Positions 52,221 to 59,879 of a stretch of 64,000 bases of DNA are shown here, one piece after another. Position 1 is the stretch's first letter. Each line of letters begins with the position of its first letter. The stretch spans positions 1-64,000 of the forward strand of contig JBARMB010000102.1 of NCBI GenBank assembly GCA_049802235.1, written 5' to 3'. Origin of the DNA: VBDM01 sp049802235. Lineage in GTDB: Bacteria; Pseudomonadota; Gammaproteobacteria; Burkholderiales; SG8-39. The notes beneath the pieces were generated by a model. It was not told where the DNA came from and made no database searches. It saw nothing but the letters and a program-made list of their open reading frames with translations. Made by a program: the position numbers and the translations under genes.

Positions 52221-53230
52221 GCTGAACCTCCATCGGCCCACACATCGGTCATTGCGGATTCCAGCGCCGGCAGCGGCGAGGCCTTGGCGGCTTCCGTCGC
52301 CCGCTCGAGCTTCGCCATCGACTCCGCCTCTATTCTCTCCAGCGTCGGCGCGGCGATCCCGAGCCCGAGCAGCTGGTTGCGATACAGCGTCACCGGGTCG
52401 CGCTTGAGCCATTCGTCGACCTCCTCCTTCGGCCGGTACTTGCCCGGATCGGCGCGGGAGTGGCCGCTGTGGCGGTAGGTCAGGCATTCGACGAGCGAAG
52501 GCCCGCCGCCTGAGCGCGCCTTGGCGATCGCATCGCGCGCGGTGCGGAAAACGACGTCGGCGTCGTTGCCGTCGATCACGATCCGCTCCAGGCCGTAGCC
52601 CGCGGCGCGGTCCGCCGCCGGATGCTTCACCGCGGTAACGGCCGCGATCGGCGTGTATTCCATGTACAGGTTGTTCTCGCAGACGAAGATGACCGGCAGC
52701 TTCCACACCGCCGCGAGGTTGAGGGCTTCGTGGAACGCGCCGATATTGGTCGCGCCGTCGCCGAAGAATGCCGCCGCGATTTGCTTGGTGCCGCGATATT
52801 GCGCCGACCACGCCGCGCCGGCCGCGACCGGCAGGTGCGCGCCGACGATGGCGTACGAGCCCATGACGCCGTGCTCGACGCTGGTCAGGTGCATCGAGCC
52901 GCCCTTGCCTTTCATCAGCCCGCACTGCCGGCCCATCAGTTCGCCCAGCACCGACAGCATCGAGGCGCCGCGCGCGAGCGTGTGATGATGGCCGCGATAG
53001 GTGCAGAAGGTGTAGTCGTCCTTGTTCATCGCCGCGGCGAACCCCGCCGCCACCGCCTCGTGGCCGAGCGCGAGGTGGCTGGTGCCCTTCACCAGGTTCT
53101 GGAGAAACAGGTCATACGCGCGTTTCTCGCAATGGCGGATCTCGACCAGCAGCCGGTACAGCTGCAGCCTTGTCGCCTCGGGAATGTCGTCGCCGCGTTG
53201 CGCGGGACGCGCTTGCTGAGTGATACTCAT
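52208..53230 (-). CDS. 2-oxoacid dehydrogenase E1 component, alpha subunit
   Basis: Thiamine-diphosphate-binding chain, 340 residues. The cofactor motif runs from FFGDGATNIGAFHEAL to VIFVCENNLY, the GDG-NN signature; TYRGHHHTLARG and YRHSGHSRADPGKYR are the substrate-side loops of the AcoA/PdhA family. The start is the ATG at 53230 with aaggcgg before it. A dispersed palindromic repeat lies between its start and the M24 gene. First gene of the E1alpha-E1beta-E2 group. Confidence 0.92.
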   Translation of the reverse strand: MSITQQARPAQRGDDIPEATRLQLYRLLVEIRHCEKRAYDLFLQNLVKGTSHLALGHEAVAAGFAAAMNKDDYTFCTYRGHHHTLARGASMLSVLGELMGRQCGLMKGKGGSMHLTSVEHGVMGSYAIVGAHLPVAAGAAWSAQYRGTKQIAAAFFGDGATNIGAFHEALNLAAVWKLPVIFVCENNLYMEYTPIAAVTAVKHPAADRAAGYGLERIVIDGNDADVVFRTARDAIAKARSGGGPSLVECLTYRHSGHSRADPGKYRPKEEVDEWLKRDPVTLYRNQLLGLGIAAPTLERIEAESMAKLERATEAAKASPLPALESAMTDVWADGGSAWRN

Positions 53231-53280
53231 GTTCGAACCGCCTTCTATTATCGAGGATTCACAAAATGACCGGGACCCAT

Positions 53281-53359
53281 CGTCGTCCCCGCGCAAGCGG
53301 GGACCCGGCGGCTTCTGCCTTGAACGACGCTGGATTCCCGCTCACGCGGGAATGACGGC
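53281..53359. repeat. Dispersed double-palindrome repeat, copy 1
   Basis: Two palindromes in tandem: gtccccgcgcaagcggggac and attcccgctcacgcgggaat, joined by about 26 nt ending in acgacgctgg. Matching copies lie at 61639-61735 and 61796-61895. Paired hairpins of this type (tccccgcgaaagcgggga/attcccgctttcgcgggaat) are widespread intergenic repeats in proteobacteria. This copy lies between E1alpha and the M24 gene. Confidence 0.85.
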
Positions 53360-53378
53360 AACGGAAATTCACTTGGCA

Positions 53379-54686
53379 TCAGTACGGGTTCGCGATCGGC
53401 AGCTCTTCCGCCGGATAGAGCGAAATGATCTTGGCGCCGTCGGGCGTGAGGATCACTTCCTCCTCGATACGCGCGGCCGAGACGCCGTCGGTCGCGGGAC
53501 AGTAGGTCTCGACGGCGAACACCATGCCCGCCTTGAGCTCGATCGGCTCCTTGAACGAGTTGAGCCGCGAGATCAGCGGCCGCTCGTGCAGGCCCAGCCC
53601 GAGCCCGTGGCAGAAGTTGAGCCCGAAGGCCTCCATCTCGCTGGAGAAGCCGATCTCCTTCGCCTCGGGCATGGCGCGCGCGATCTTGTCGCTGCTCATC
53701 CCGGGCTTCAGCAGCTCGATGGCGCGGTCCATCCATTCGCGCGCTTTCCTGTAGGCGGTGCGCTGCGGCGAGGTCGCGCGCCCGACGCTGAAAGTGCGGT
53801 AGTAGCAGGTGCGATAGCCCATGAACGACTGGATGACGTCGAAAAACGCCTGGTCGCCGGGACGGATCAGCCGGTCGGTGAAATTGTGCGGATGCGGCGA
53901 GCAGCGCTCGCCGGAAATCGAATTGATCGCCTCGACGCAATCGGAGCCCATCTCGTAGAGCCGCGCGGTGGCGAGCGCCACGATCTGCGATTCCTTGATG
54001 CCGGGCTTCAGCGCCGCGGCGATGTCATGGTAGACGCCGTCCACCATGGCCGAGGCCATGTTGAGCAGCGTCAGCTCGTCGATGTTCTTGACCTCGCGCG
54101 CCATCAGCATCACCTGCTGGCCGTCGCGCACCTCGATGCCGAGCTTCTGCAGCTCGAACAGCATCGGCGGCTCGACCACGTCGATCCCGAGCGGCATGCC
54201 GCCCACGCCCTCGGCGTCGAGGATCGCCTTGATCTCCCTGGCCGCGTCGCGAAACAGCGTGATGTCGCTGCCCACCGCCCCGCGCATGCCCAGCAGCCCG
54301 GCGCGGCAGTGGTCGGTGTGCAGCCAGGGCGCGTGCAGCCGGTGGTGCTTCGCGGCCGAGCCGAAGTCCCAGATGTACGGATCGCCGTTGCCGGTCAGCA
54401 GCGAGTAGCGCGTCAGCTTGTCGCGCGCCCATTCGCCGATCACGGTGCTGGTGGTGTAGCGGATGTTGTGCTGATCGAACGACAGCAGCGCCCCGAGGCC
54501 CGACCCGGAGAGCGCCGCGCGCACGCGTGCAAGGCGGTAGTCGTGCAGCCGGCGAAAATTGATGCGCTCCTCGAAATCGACCTGCGTGTGGCCCGGCGCC
54601 TGCAGCGGCCGCTTCCAATTATGGTGCGGATTGATGTCGTCCGGCCGGATGATTTTCGGTTCTTCCCGATTTTTTGCTTTGGCCAT
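53379..54686 (-). CDS. M24-family (Xaa-Pro peptidase/creatinase-like) protein with altered metal site
   Basis: A 435-residue protein with a creatinase N-terminal domain (about 45-185) and a pita-bread M24 domain (about 200-430). Expected metal ligands are visible as Asp in AFFDVIQ, His in HGLGLGLHERP, Glu in FAVETYC and Glu in RIEEEVIL. The second Asp (GYxxDxxRT in the family) is Cys here (GYRTCYYRT), so the usual dinuclear site is incomplete. It may be a non-peptidase member, such as a lyase or hydrolase of a small catabolic substrate. Its place among catabolic genes fits that. Confidence 0.85.
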   Translation of the reverse strand: MAKAKNREEPKIIRPDDINPHHNWKRPLQAPGHTQVDFEERINFRRLHDYRLARVRAALSGSGLGALLSFDQHNIRYTTSTVIGEWARDKLTRYSLLTGNGDPYIWDFGSAAKHHRLHAPWLHTDHCRAGLLGMRGAVGSDITLFRDAAREIKAILDAEGVGGMPLGIDVVEPPMLFELQKLGIEVRDGQQVMLMAREVKNIDELTLLNMASAMVDGVYHDIAAALKPGIKESQIVALATARLYEMGSDCVEAINSISGERCSPHPHNFTDRLIRPGDQAFFDVIQSFMGYRTCYYRTFSVGRATSPQRTAYRKAREWMDRAIELLKPGMSSDKIARAMPEAKEIGFSSEMEAFGLNFCHGLGLGLHERPLISRLNSFKEPIELKAGMVFAVETYCPATDGVSAARIEEEVILTPDGAKIISLYPAEELPIANPY

Positions 54687-54825
54687 AACAGTATTCCTTC
54701 GTCCGAATCAGCGGTGAGCAGTATGCCATGCGATCGCTCCCACGGCACGCCGCAAACGGGTTTCGCGGCAATGACAGCGGGGAAATCGACGCATCACCCG
54801 CATCGGCAATCCTCTCCTGCTCGCG

Positions 54826-55926
54826 TCAAATCCGGGCCAGACCGAATTGCCCGGCGAGCCAGTCGGCCGTCCGGCTGCGATAGCGATACGGGCGGTTGTT
54901 GGCATTGTGCCCGCCGTCCTCGACGATCAGCAGCTCGACCGGACCGGAGACGCTCCTCGCCAGCTGCTCGGCGTGAGTCGCGGGCACGAGCCGGTCCTGC
55001 CGCCCGGTGACGATGAAGATCGGGCAGGTGATCTTCGCCGCCGCGTCCTGCATCGAGAGCGTCGCCGCGTGGCGCCGCGCGTCGGCCTCGGTGGCGCAAT
55101 GGCTGCGCACGCGGAACGCTTCGCGCGTGAGCAGCGGCAGCCCGTCCCAGATCTTGTCCCACTCGAACGGCCCGGAGAGCGCGATGCAGGCCATGACGCG
55201 TTTCTCGTAGGCGGCGGCGCGCGGCGCGTAATAGCCGCCCAGGCTCACGCCCCACATGGCGATCCGCCCGGCATCCAGATCCGTTCGCGTCCCGATCCAG
55301 TCGCACACTGCCCGCGCGGCGCGCTCGTAGTCGCCGCAGATCGGGATCTCGTACTCCGCCTCGCCTTGCCCCGGGCCGTCGATCGCCAGGATGGCGATGC
55401 CGCGCGCGAGAAACGGCTCCTCGTAGGCGTGCAGTTCCTCCTTGGTGGAATCGAGGCCCGGCGCCATGATCATGACCGGTGAGCGCGCCGGCGCCTGCGC
55501 GGGACGCCGCAGCACGCCGTACAGCGTCCTGCCTTCGAACGGGATCGCGACGCGCGCGCCGGCGGGGCGCATGTGGGGCAGAGCGGCCTTGTAGCATTCG
55601 ACCGCCTGCATGTGGGCCGAGCGCATCTGCGCCAGGTCGTGGACAAAGACGAATTTTGCAAAATGGTAATACATCGCCGCGCGCACCAGGTGCTCGCCGG
55701 CGGTCAGCTTGTAGCCCTGGCCGAGCGCTTCGCGCCCGAGCGCCTCGTGGATTTTCGCGCGCTCGCACCACGCCGCGCACCAGTCCTCCCAGCGCTCGAT
55801 CGACGCGGTGACTTCCTGGAAATCGGCCAGCAGCACGCCGTTGGCGACAAAACGCGGCGCCCAGTGCGAGATCGCCGCCGCGACACGCGGGTCGGCCGGC
55901 CTGCTTTTCAATTCGACTTCGGACAT
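54826..55926 (-). CDS. Alpha/beta hydrolase of the FrsA / C-C hydrolase type
   Basis: A 366-residue hydrolase with an N-terminal helical cap (about 1-120; GYKLTAGEHLVRAAMYYHFAK) and a C-terminal alpha/beta domain. The nucleophile elbow is GVSLGGYY (Ser about 220), an Asp candidate is in TGRQDRLVP and the His in EDGGHNANN. The cap and MAPGLDSTKEEL resemble 2,6-dihydroxypseudooxynicotine hydrolase, which breaks a carbon-carbon bond; that is a family resemblance, not proof of substrate. It lies 15 bp downstream of the Fe-ADH gene and upstream of the M24 gene. Confidence 0.85.
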   Translation of the reverse strand: MSEVELKSRPADPRVAAAISHWAPRFVANGVLLADFQEVTASIERWEDWCAAWCERAKIHEALGREALGQGYKLTAGEHLVRAAMYYHFAKFVFVHDLAQMRSAHMQAVECYKAALPHMRPAGARVAIPFEGRTLYGVLRRPAQAPARSPVMIMAPGLDSTKEELHAYEEPFLARGIAILAIDGPGQGEAEYEIPICGDYERAARAVCDWIGTRTDLDAGRIAMWGVSLGGYYAPRAAAYEKRVMACIALSGPFEWDKIWDGLPLLTREAFRVRSHCATEADARRHAATLSMQDAAAKITCPIFIVTGRQDRLVPATHAEQLARSVSGPVELLIVEDGGHNANNRPYRYRSRTADWLAGQFGLARI

Positions 55927-55941
55927 GAACGCGTCTCCCCT

Positions 55942-57090
55942 TCAACTTGCCGGCCTGCGGCCGTGATGCGCATCATCGAGCAGCTTGCGGATGCCGGCGC
56001 GGTCGATCGGCCGCGGATTGTAATAGGGCGATTGCGTCGCCAGCTCGGCGGCGCGGTCGAGGTCGGCTTCCTGCATGCCGATGTCCTTCAGCGCCAGCGG
56101 CGCGCCGAGACTCCTCATCAGGTCGTAGAGACCCTGCGCCGCGTGCGGCGCTCCCGTCGCCGCGGCGAGCGTCGTCGCCCCTGCGAGCGTCGTCGCGCCT
56201 GCGAGCGTCGTCGCGCCTGCGAGCGTCAAAGCGCGCTCGATGCGCCGCATCGCCTCGGGCGCGGCGGCGTAATTGTAAGCGACCGCATGAGGCAGCACCA
56301 CCGTATGCGTTTCGGCGTGGGGCAGGTTCCACGTCCCGCCGAGCACATGGCAGAGCTTGTGATGCAGCGCCATGCCGACCGCGCCGAGCACGCTGCCGCA
56401 CAGCCACGCCCCGCAGAGGCAATCGCTGCGCGCTTCGAGGTCCTTCGGGTTCTTCGCCACCTGCGGCAGGCCCTGCGCCAGCGCGCGGATGCCCTCCTCG
56501 GCCATCATGCTCATGATCGGATTGGCGTCCTCGGCGTACAGGCCCTCGGCGGCGTGCGCGAGGGCGTTGAAGCCGCTCGTGACCGACAGCGCGACGGGCA
56601 GCCCGAGGGTGAGCGCCGGATCGTAGATCACCGTTTTCGGCAGCACCTTGCGGTCGCGGCCGGTTTTCTTCATGCCGCCTTCGGTGATGCCGTAGATCGG
56701 CGTCATCTCCGAGCCGGCGTAGGTGGTGGGAATGGCGAGAATGGGCAGCGCCGACTCGAGCGCCGCCGACTCGAGCGCTATGGCCTTGGCGAGGCCCGTG
56801 GTCGAGCCGCCGCCGATGGCCACGGCGCAGTCGGCGCCGAGGCGAGTCGCCTCTGCGCGCGCCTGCCGCGCCGTCTCGATCGGCACGTGCATCACCGCGC
56901 GCGGAAAAATTCCCGCGCAGCGATCGCCGAGCCTGCGCGCAATGTCCTCGGCAAGCGCCTTCTGCCCGGGCGTCGAGAGCACCAGAACCCGCTTCGCGCC
57001 GAGCAGCCCGATCTCGCGCGCAAAATGCTCGAGCGCGCCGACGCCGAAAACCACGCGGCCGGGAAGCGGGTTGTGGACGAACGCCTTCAC
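55942..57090 (-). CDS. Iron-containing alcohol dehydrogenase, maleylacetate reductase-like
   Basis: Resembles maleylacetate reductase, which reduces maleylacetate to 3-oxoadipate with NAD(P)H. The 382-residue product has the dinucleotide loop AIGGGSTTGLAKAIAL and IPTTYAGSEMTPIYGIT; metal-ligand candidates lie in ALAHAAEGLYA and in GMALHHKLCHVLGG with NLPHAETHTVVLPH. Around residues 288-308 a repeated LAGATT peptide is inserted, encoded by an 18-bp tandem repeat, where relatives have a short loop. The start is GTG at 57090, nine bases after the acyl-CoA dehydrogenase stop. Confidence 0.85.
   Translation of the reverse strand: MKAFVHNPLPGRVVFGVGALEHFAREIGLLGAKRVLVLSTPGQKALAEDIARRLGDRCAGIFPRAVMHVPIETARQARAEATRLGADCAVAIGGGSTTGLAKAIALESAALESALPILAIPTTYAGSEMTPIYGITEGGMKKTGRDRKVLPKTVIYDPALTLGLPVALSVTSGFNALAHAAEGLYAEDANPIMSMMAEEGIRALAQGLPQVAKNPKDLEARSDCLCGAWLCGSVLGAVGMALHHKLCHVLGGTWNLPHAETHTVVLPHAVAYNYAAAPEAMRRIERALTLAGATTLAGATTLAGATTLAAATGAPHAAQGLYDLMRSLGAPLALKDIGMQEADLDRAAELATQSPYYNPRPIDRAGIRKLLDDAHHGRRPAS
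56165..56227. repeat. 18-bp coding minisatellite inside the Fe-ADH gene
   Basis: Three consecutive 18-bp units (56165-56182, 56183-56200, 56201-56218) plus a half unit to 56227. Units two and three are identical; unit one differs at one base. On the coding minus strand each unit adds six residues (LAGATT-type), so copy-number changes stay in frame. Confidence 0.9.
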
Positions 57091-57098
57091 TGCCGGCC

Positions 57099-58343
57099 TC
57101 AGTTCTCCGGCCCGGCGTAGGCGCCGGCCGTATGGGGAAACATCGATTTGACGATCTTGAAGCGCGAGATGTCGACGCTCGCGTCCATGTGCAGGAAGAT
57201 CGCGGCATCGCGGAAGAATTTCTCGATGCCGAATTCGAGCATCATGCCGTTGCCGCCGTGCAGCTCCACCGCGTGCCTGGCCACCTCGAAGATTTCCTCC
57301 GAGGCGAAAACCTTGACCATGTTGCACAGCGCATCGGCGTCCGGTGAGCGCTCATCGACCGCGCGCGAGGCTTCCCGCAGCAGTGCGCGCACCGCGGCGA
57401 GCTTGGTCGCCATGTCGGCCAGGCGCAGCGCGACCGCCTGGTGCTTGATCAGGATGCGCCCGCCCTGCACGTAGTTCTGCACGTACTCGGCCGTCTTTTC
57501 GAACGCCGCCATGCCGACGCCGAGGTTCTTCGCCGCCTGGATGATCTTGCCGGGAAGGAAATAGATACCGGCCTTGGACAGCGCATTGCCCTCGACCAGC
57601 AGATGGTCCCGGGGCACGGCGCAGTCCTCGAACGTGATTTCGCCGTTGTTCATGAAGCGGCAGCCGAGCGTCTCGTTGCAGCGGGTGACGGCAAGGCCGG
57701 GCGTATCGCGCGGCACGAGAAAGCTCGAGGTGCCCTGCAGCATGCCGAGCGCCGGATTGGTGTTGGCGTAGACGACGTAGAGGCCGGCGTCGTAGCCGTT
57801 GCTGATGAACTGCTTGCGGCCGTTGATGACCCACTGGTCGCCCTTCGGAACGGCGCGGGTGTGCATCGCCGCCTCCGGCACGTTGTAGGGCAGCCAGCGG
57901 TCGGACGCTCCGCGCGGCTCGGTGAGACAGTGCGCCAGGAGGAAACCGGGGTCCTGCATCAGGCGCGCGAACCAGCGTTGCTGCAGGTGCCGCGGCGCCA
58001 GGTTGCGCAGCAGCACCGACACCTTCCAGTTCTGCACCAGCTTGTCGGCGAGCCCCGAATCGCCGCGCGCGATCTCCTCGGCGATGAGGGCGAAGGTCCG
58101 CACCTCGGTGCCGGGATCGAGCTGCACGCCGCCGAACTCCTCCGGCACGCCGAGCGTGCGGACGCCGATCCTGTCGGCCTGCTCGAGGATCGAGCGCGGC
58201 AGGCGGTCGTCGGGCTCCATGCTCCACTCTTGCTGCCAGTGCTTGCGGATGAAGGGGGTGACAAAGTCGTCCACGAAGGCGCGGCAGCTCTGGCGCATCA
58301 TCTTCTGCTCTTCCGACAGCCCGCGATCGATCATGTCCATCAT
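57099..58343 (-). CDS. Acyl-CoA dehydrogenase family protein
   Basis: FAD-dependent dehydrogenase of 414 residues with the N-terminal helical domain (about 8-125), middle beta domain (LAHCLTEPRGASD, FISNGYDAG) and C-terminal helical domain (RILIKHQAVALRLADM; VELHGGNGMMLEFGIEKFFRDA). Where most family members have the catalytic Glu in YEGT after this helix, the sequence reads MDAS, an Asp at that place. Either Asp serves as base, another residue does, or the enzyme does something else. Start ATG 58343 follows aaggaaa; upstream frame is not family sequence. Confidence 0.88.
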   Translation of the reverse strand: MMDMIDRGLSEEQKMMRQSCRAFVDDFVTPFIRKHWQQEWSMEPDDRLPRSILEQADRIGVRTLGVPEEFGGVQLDPGTEVRTFALIAEEIARGDSGLADKLVQNWKVSVLLRNLAPRHLQQRWFARLMQDPGFLLAHCLTEPRGASDRWLPYNVPEAAMHTRAVPKGDQWVINGRKQFISNGYDAGLYVVYANTNPALGMLQGTSSFLVPRDTPGLAVTRCNETLGCRFMNNGEITFEDCAVPRDHLLVEGNALSKAGIYFLPGKIIQAAKNLGVGMAAFEKTAEYVQNYVQGGRILIKHQAVALRLADMATKLAAVRALLREASRAVDERSPDADALCNMVKVFASEEIFEVARHAVELHGGNGMMLEFGIEKFFRDAAIFLHMDASVDISRFKIVKSMFPHTAGAYAGPEN

Positions 58344-58416
58344 GGGGGTTTCCTTTTCCGGGGTGGCGATGAAACGGGGTTCGGGGAGCGGTACGCCCGC
58401 GCCCCCGTGAAACGAT

Positions 58417-59079
58417 TCAAGCGGCGGCTTTTGCGCCGGGCGGCAACAACGGCAGTCCGGTGAGGCGCTGCAGCTCGGCAAAATCGAGCCCCGCGACGAG
58501 GTCGCCTGCCGCCAGGCCGCGCGGCGAGATGTCGATCACCGCAAGATCGGTGTAGATGCGCTTCACCACGCCAATGCCGGTGAGCGGATAAGTGCAGCGC
58601 TCGACGATCTTCGACTCCCCGCTCTTCGTAAGATGCTCCATCATCACCCAGACGTTTTTCGCCCCGACCGCGAGGTCCATCGCGCCACCGACCGCGGGTA
58701 TCGCGTCCTTCGTGCCGGTGTGCCAGTTGGCGAGGTCGCCGCCGGCGGACACCTGGAACGCGCCCATCACGCAGATGTCGAGATGCCCGCCGCGCATCAT
58801 CGCGAAAGAATCCGTGTGGTGGAAATACGCGCCGCCAGTGAGCAAGGTCACGGGCTCTTTACCGGCGTTGATGAGGTCCGGGTCCTCCCGCCCTGGCGCG
58901 GGCGCCGGACCCATTCCCAGGATGCCGTTCTCGCTGTGCAGGAAAATCTCGCGGTCCTTCGGCAGATGGTTGGCGACCAGCGTCGGCATGCCGATGCCGA
59001 GGTTGACGTAGGCACCTTCGGGGATGTCCTGCGCGATGCGCTGGGCGATCTGCTCGCGGGTGAGCTTGGCGTAGCTCAT
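58417..59079 (-). CDS. 3-oxoacid CoA-transferase, subunit B
   Basis: Beta subunit of a succinyl-CoA:3-oxoacid (probably 3-oxoadipate) CoA-transferase. The 220-residue product starts MSYAKLTREQIAQRIAQDIPEG and carries the active-site Glu in SENGILGMGP (about residue 51), followed by GGHLDICVMGAFQVS. It overlaps the A-subunit stop by four bases. PcaJ/CatJ-type by overall pattern; the true acceptor is inferred from the neighbouring maleylacetate reductase-like and thiolase genes. Confidence 0.9.
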   Translation of the reverse strand: MSYAKLTREQIAQRIAQDIPEGAYVNLGIGMPTLVANHLPKDREIFLHSENGILGMGPAPAPGREDPDLINAGKEPVTLLTGGAYFHHTDSFAMMRGGHLDICVMGAFQVSAGGDLANWHTGTKDAIPAVGGAMDLAVGAKNVWVMMEHLTKSGESKIVERCTYPLTGIGVVKRIYTDLAVIDISPRGLAAGDLVAGLDFAELQRLTGLPLLPPGAKAAA

Positions 59080-59777
59080 GCCGCCGCCTCCACTGGCTGA
59101 GCTGTGGTTTTCTTCCGCGCCACCTTCACCACCCGCGTCACGAAAATCCCCGGCGTCACGATGCACTCCGGGTCGAGCGCGCCCAGTTCCACCGTCTCGT
59201 AGACCTGCGCGATCGTGCACTTCGCGGCGCTCGCCATGGTCGGGCCGAAGTTGCGCGCGCTCTTTCGGTAGATAAGGTTTCCCCAGCGGTCGCCGCGCTC
59301 GGCCTTGATGAGCGCCACGTCGCCGAAGAGCGCGTGCTCGAGCACGCAGCCGCGGCCGTCGATCAGCCGCGTTTCCTTGCCTTTCGCGAGCTCGGTGCCG
59401 TAGCCGGTAGGCGTGTAGAAGGCGGCGATGCCGGCGCCGGCGGCGCGCATGCGCTCCGAGAGCGTCCCCTGCGGCACCAGCTCGAGCTCGACCTTGCCCG
59501 CGCGGTAGAGCGCTTCGAACACCTGCGAGTCGGCCTGGCGCGGATACGAGCAGACGATCTTCCTCACGCGAGCGGCCTTGAGCAGCGCGGCGACGCCGAA
59601 CTCGGCGTTGCCGGCGTTGTTGTTGACGATGACGAGGTCGCGCGCGCCCTGGGCGATCAGCGCGTCGACCAGTTCCGCGGGAACTCCCGCGCCGCCAAAG
59701 CCGCCGATCAGCACGGTCGCGCCGTCGCGAATGTCGGCAAGCGCCTCGGCGACGGAGGCGACGATTTTGTTCACCAC
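59076..59777 (-). CDS. 3-oxoacid CoA-transferase, subunit A
   Basis: Alpha subunit, 233 residues, with the family glycine loop IGGFGGAGVPAELVDAL, VNNNAGNAEFGVAALL and YRKSARNFGPTMASAAK. A GTG at 59777 (or the adjacent GTG at 59774) follows gggagg at good spacing and is preferred to the ATG at 59804. First gene of the 18-gene minus-strand run; a 102-bp gap separates it from the divergent IlvD-type gene, which must contain the promoters. Confidence 0.9.
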   Translation of the reverse strand: MVNKIVASVAEALADIRDGATVLIGGFGGAGVPAELVDALIAQGARDLVIVNNNAGNAEFGVAALLKAARVRKIVCSYPRQADSQVFEALYRAGKVELELVPQGTLSERMRAAGAGIAAFYTPTGYGTELAKGKETRLIDGRGCVLEHALFGDVALIKAERGDRWGNLIYRKSARNFGPTMASAAKCTIAQVYETVELGALDPECIVTPGIFVTRVVKVARKKTTAQPVEAAA

Positions 59778-59879
59778 GACCCGGTTCCTCCCGAATCGGG
59801 GCATCGTAGTCAGGCGGGCTGCCGCTGTCAACGCGGACTGCGGGTAGAATTGCGCTGTCGAAACGCCGCGCCTCCCGCC

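Noticed and set aside
53379..54686. M24 protein as DddP-type DMSP lyase
   Set aside because: DddP has a DxD plus a further Asp ligand pattern; here the region reads FFDVIQSFMGYRTC, and the rest of the protein does not match DddP closely enough.
56165..56227. Short direct repeats as a CRISPR array
   Set aside because: Units abut without spacers and lie in frame inside a coding sequence.
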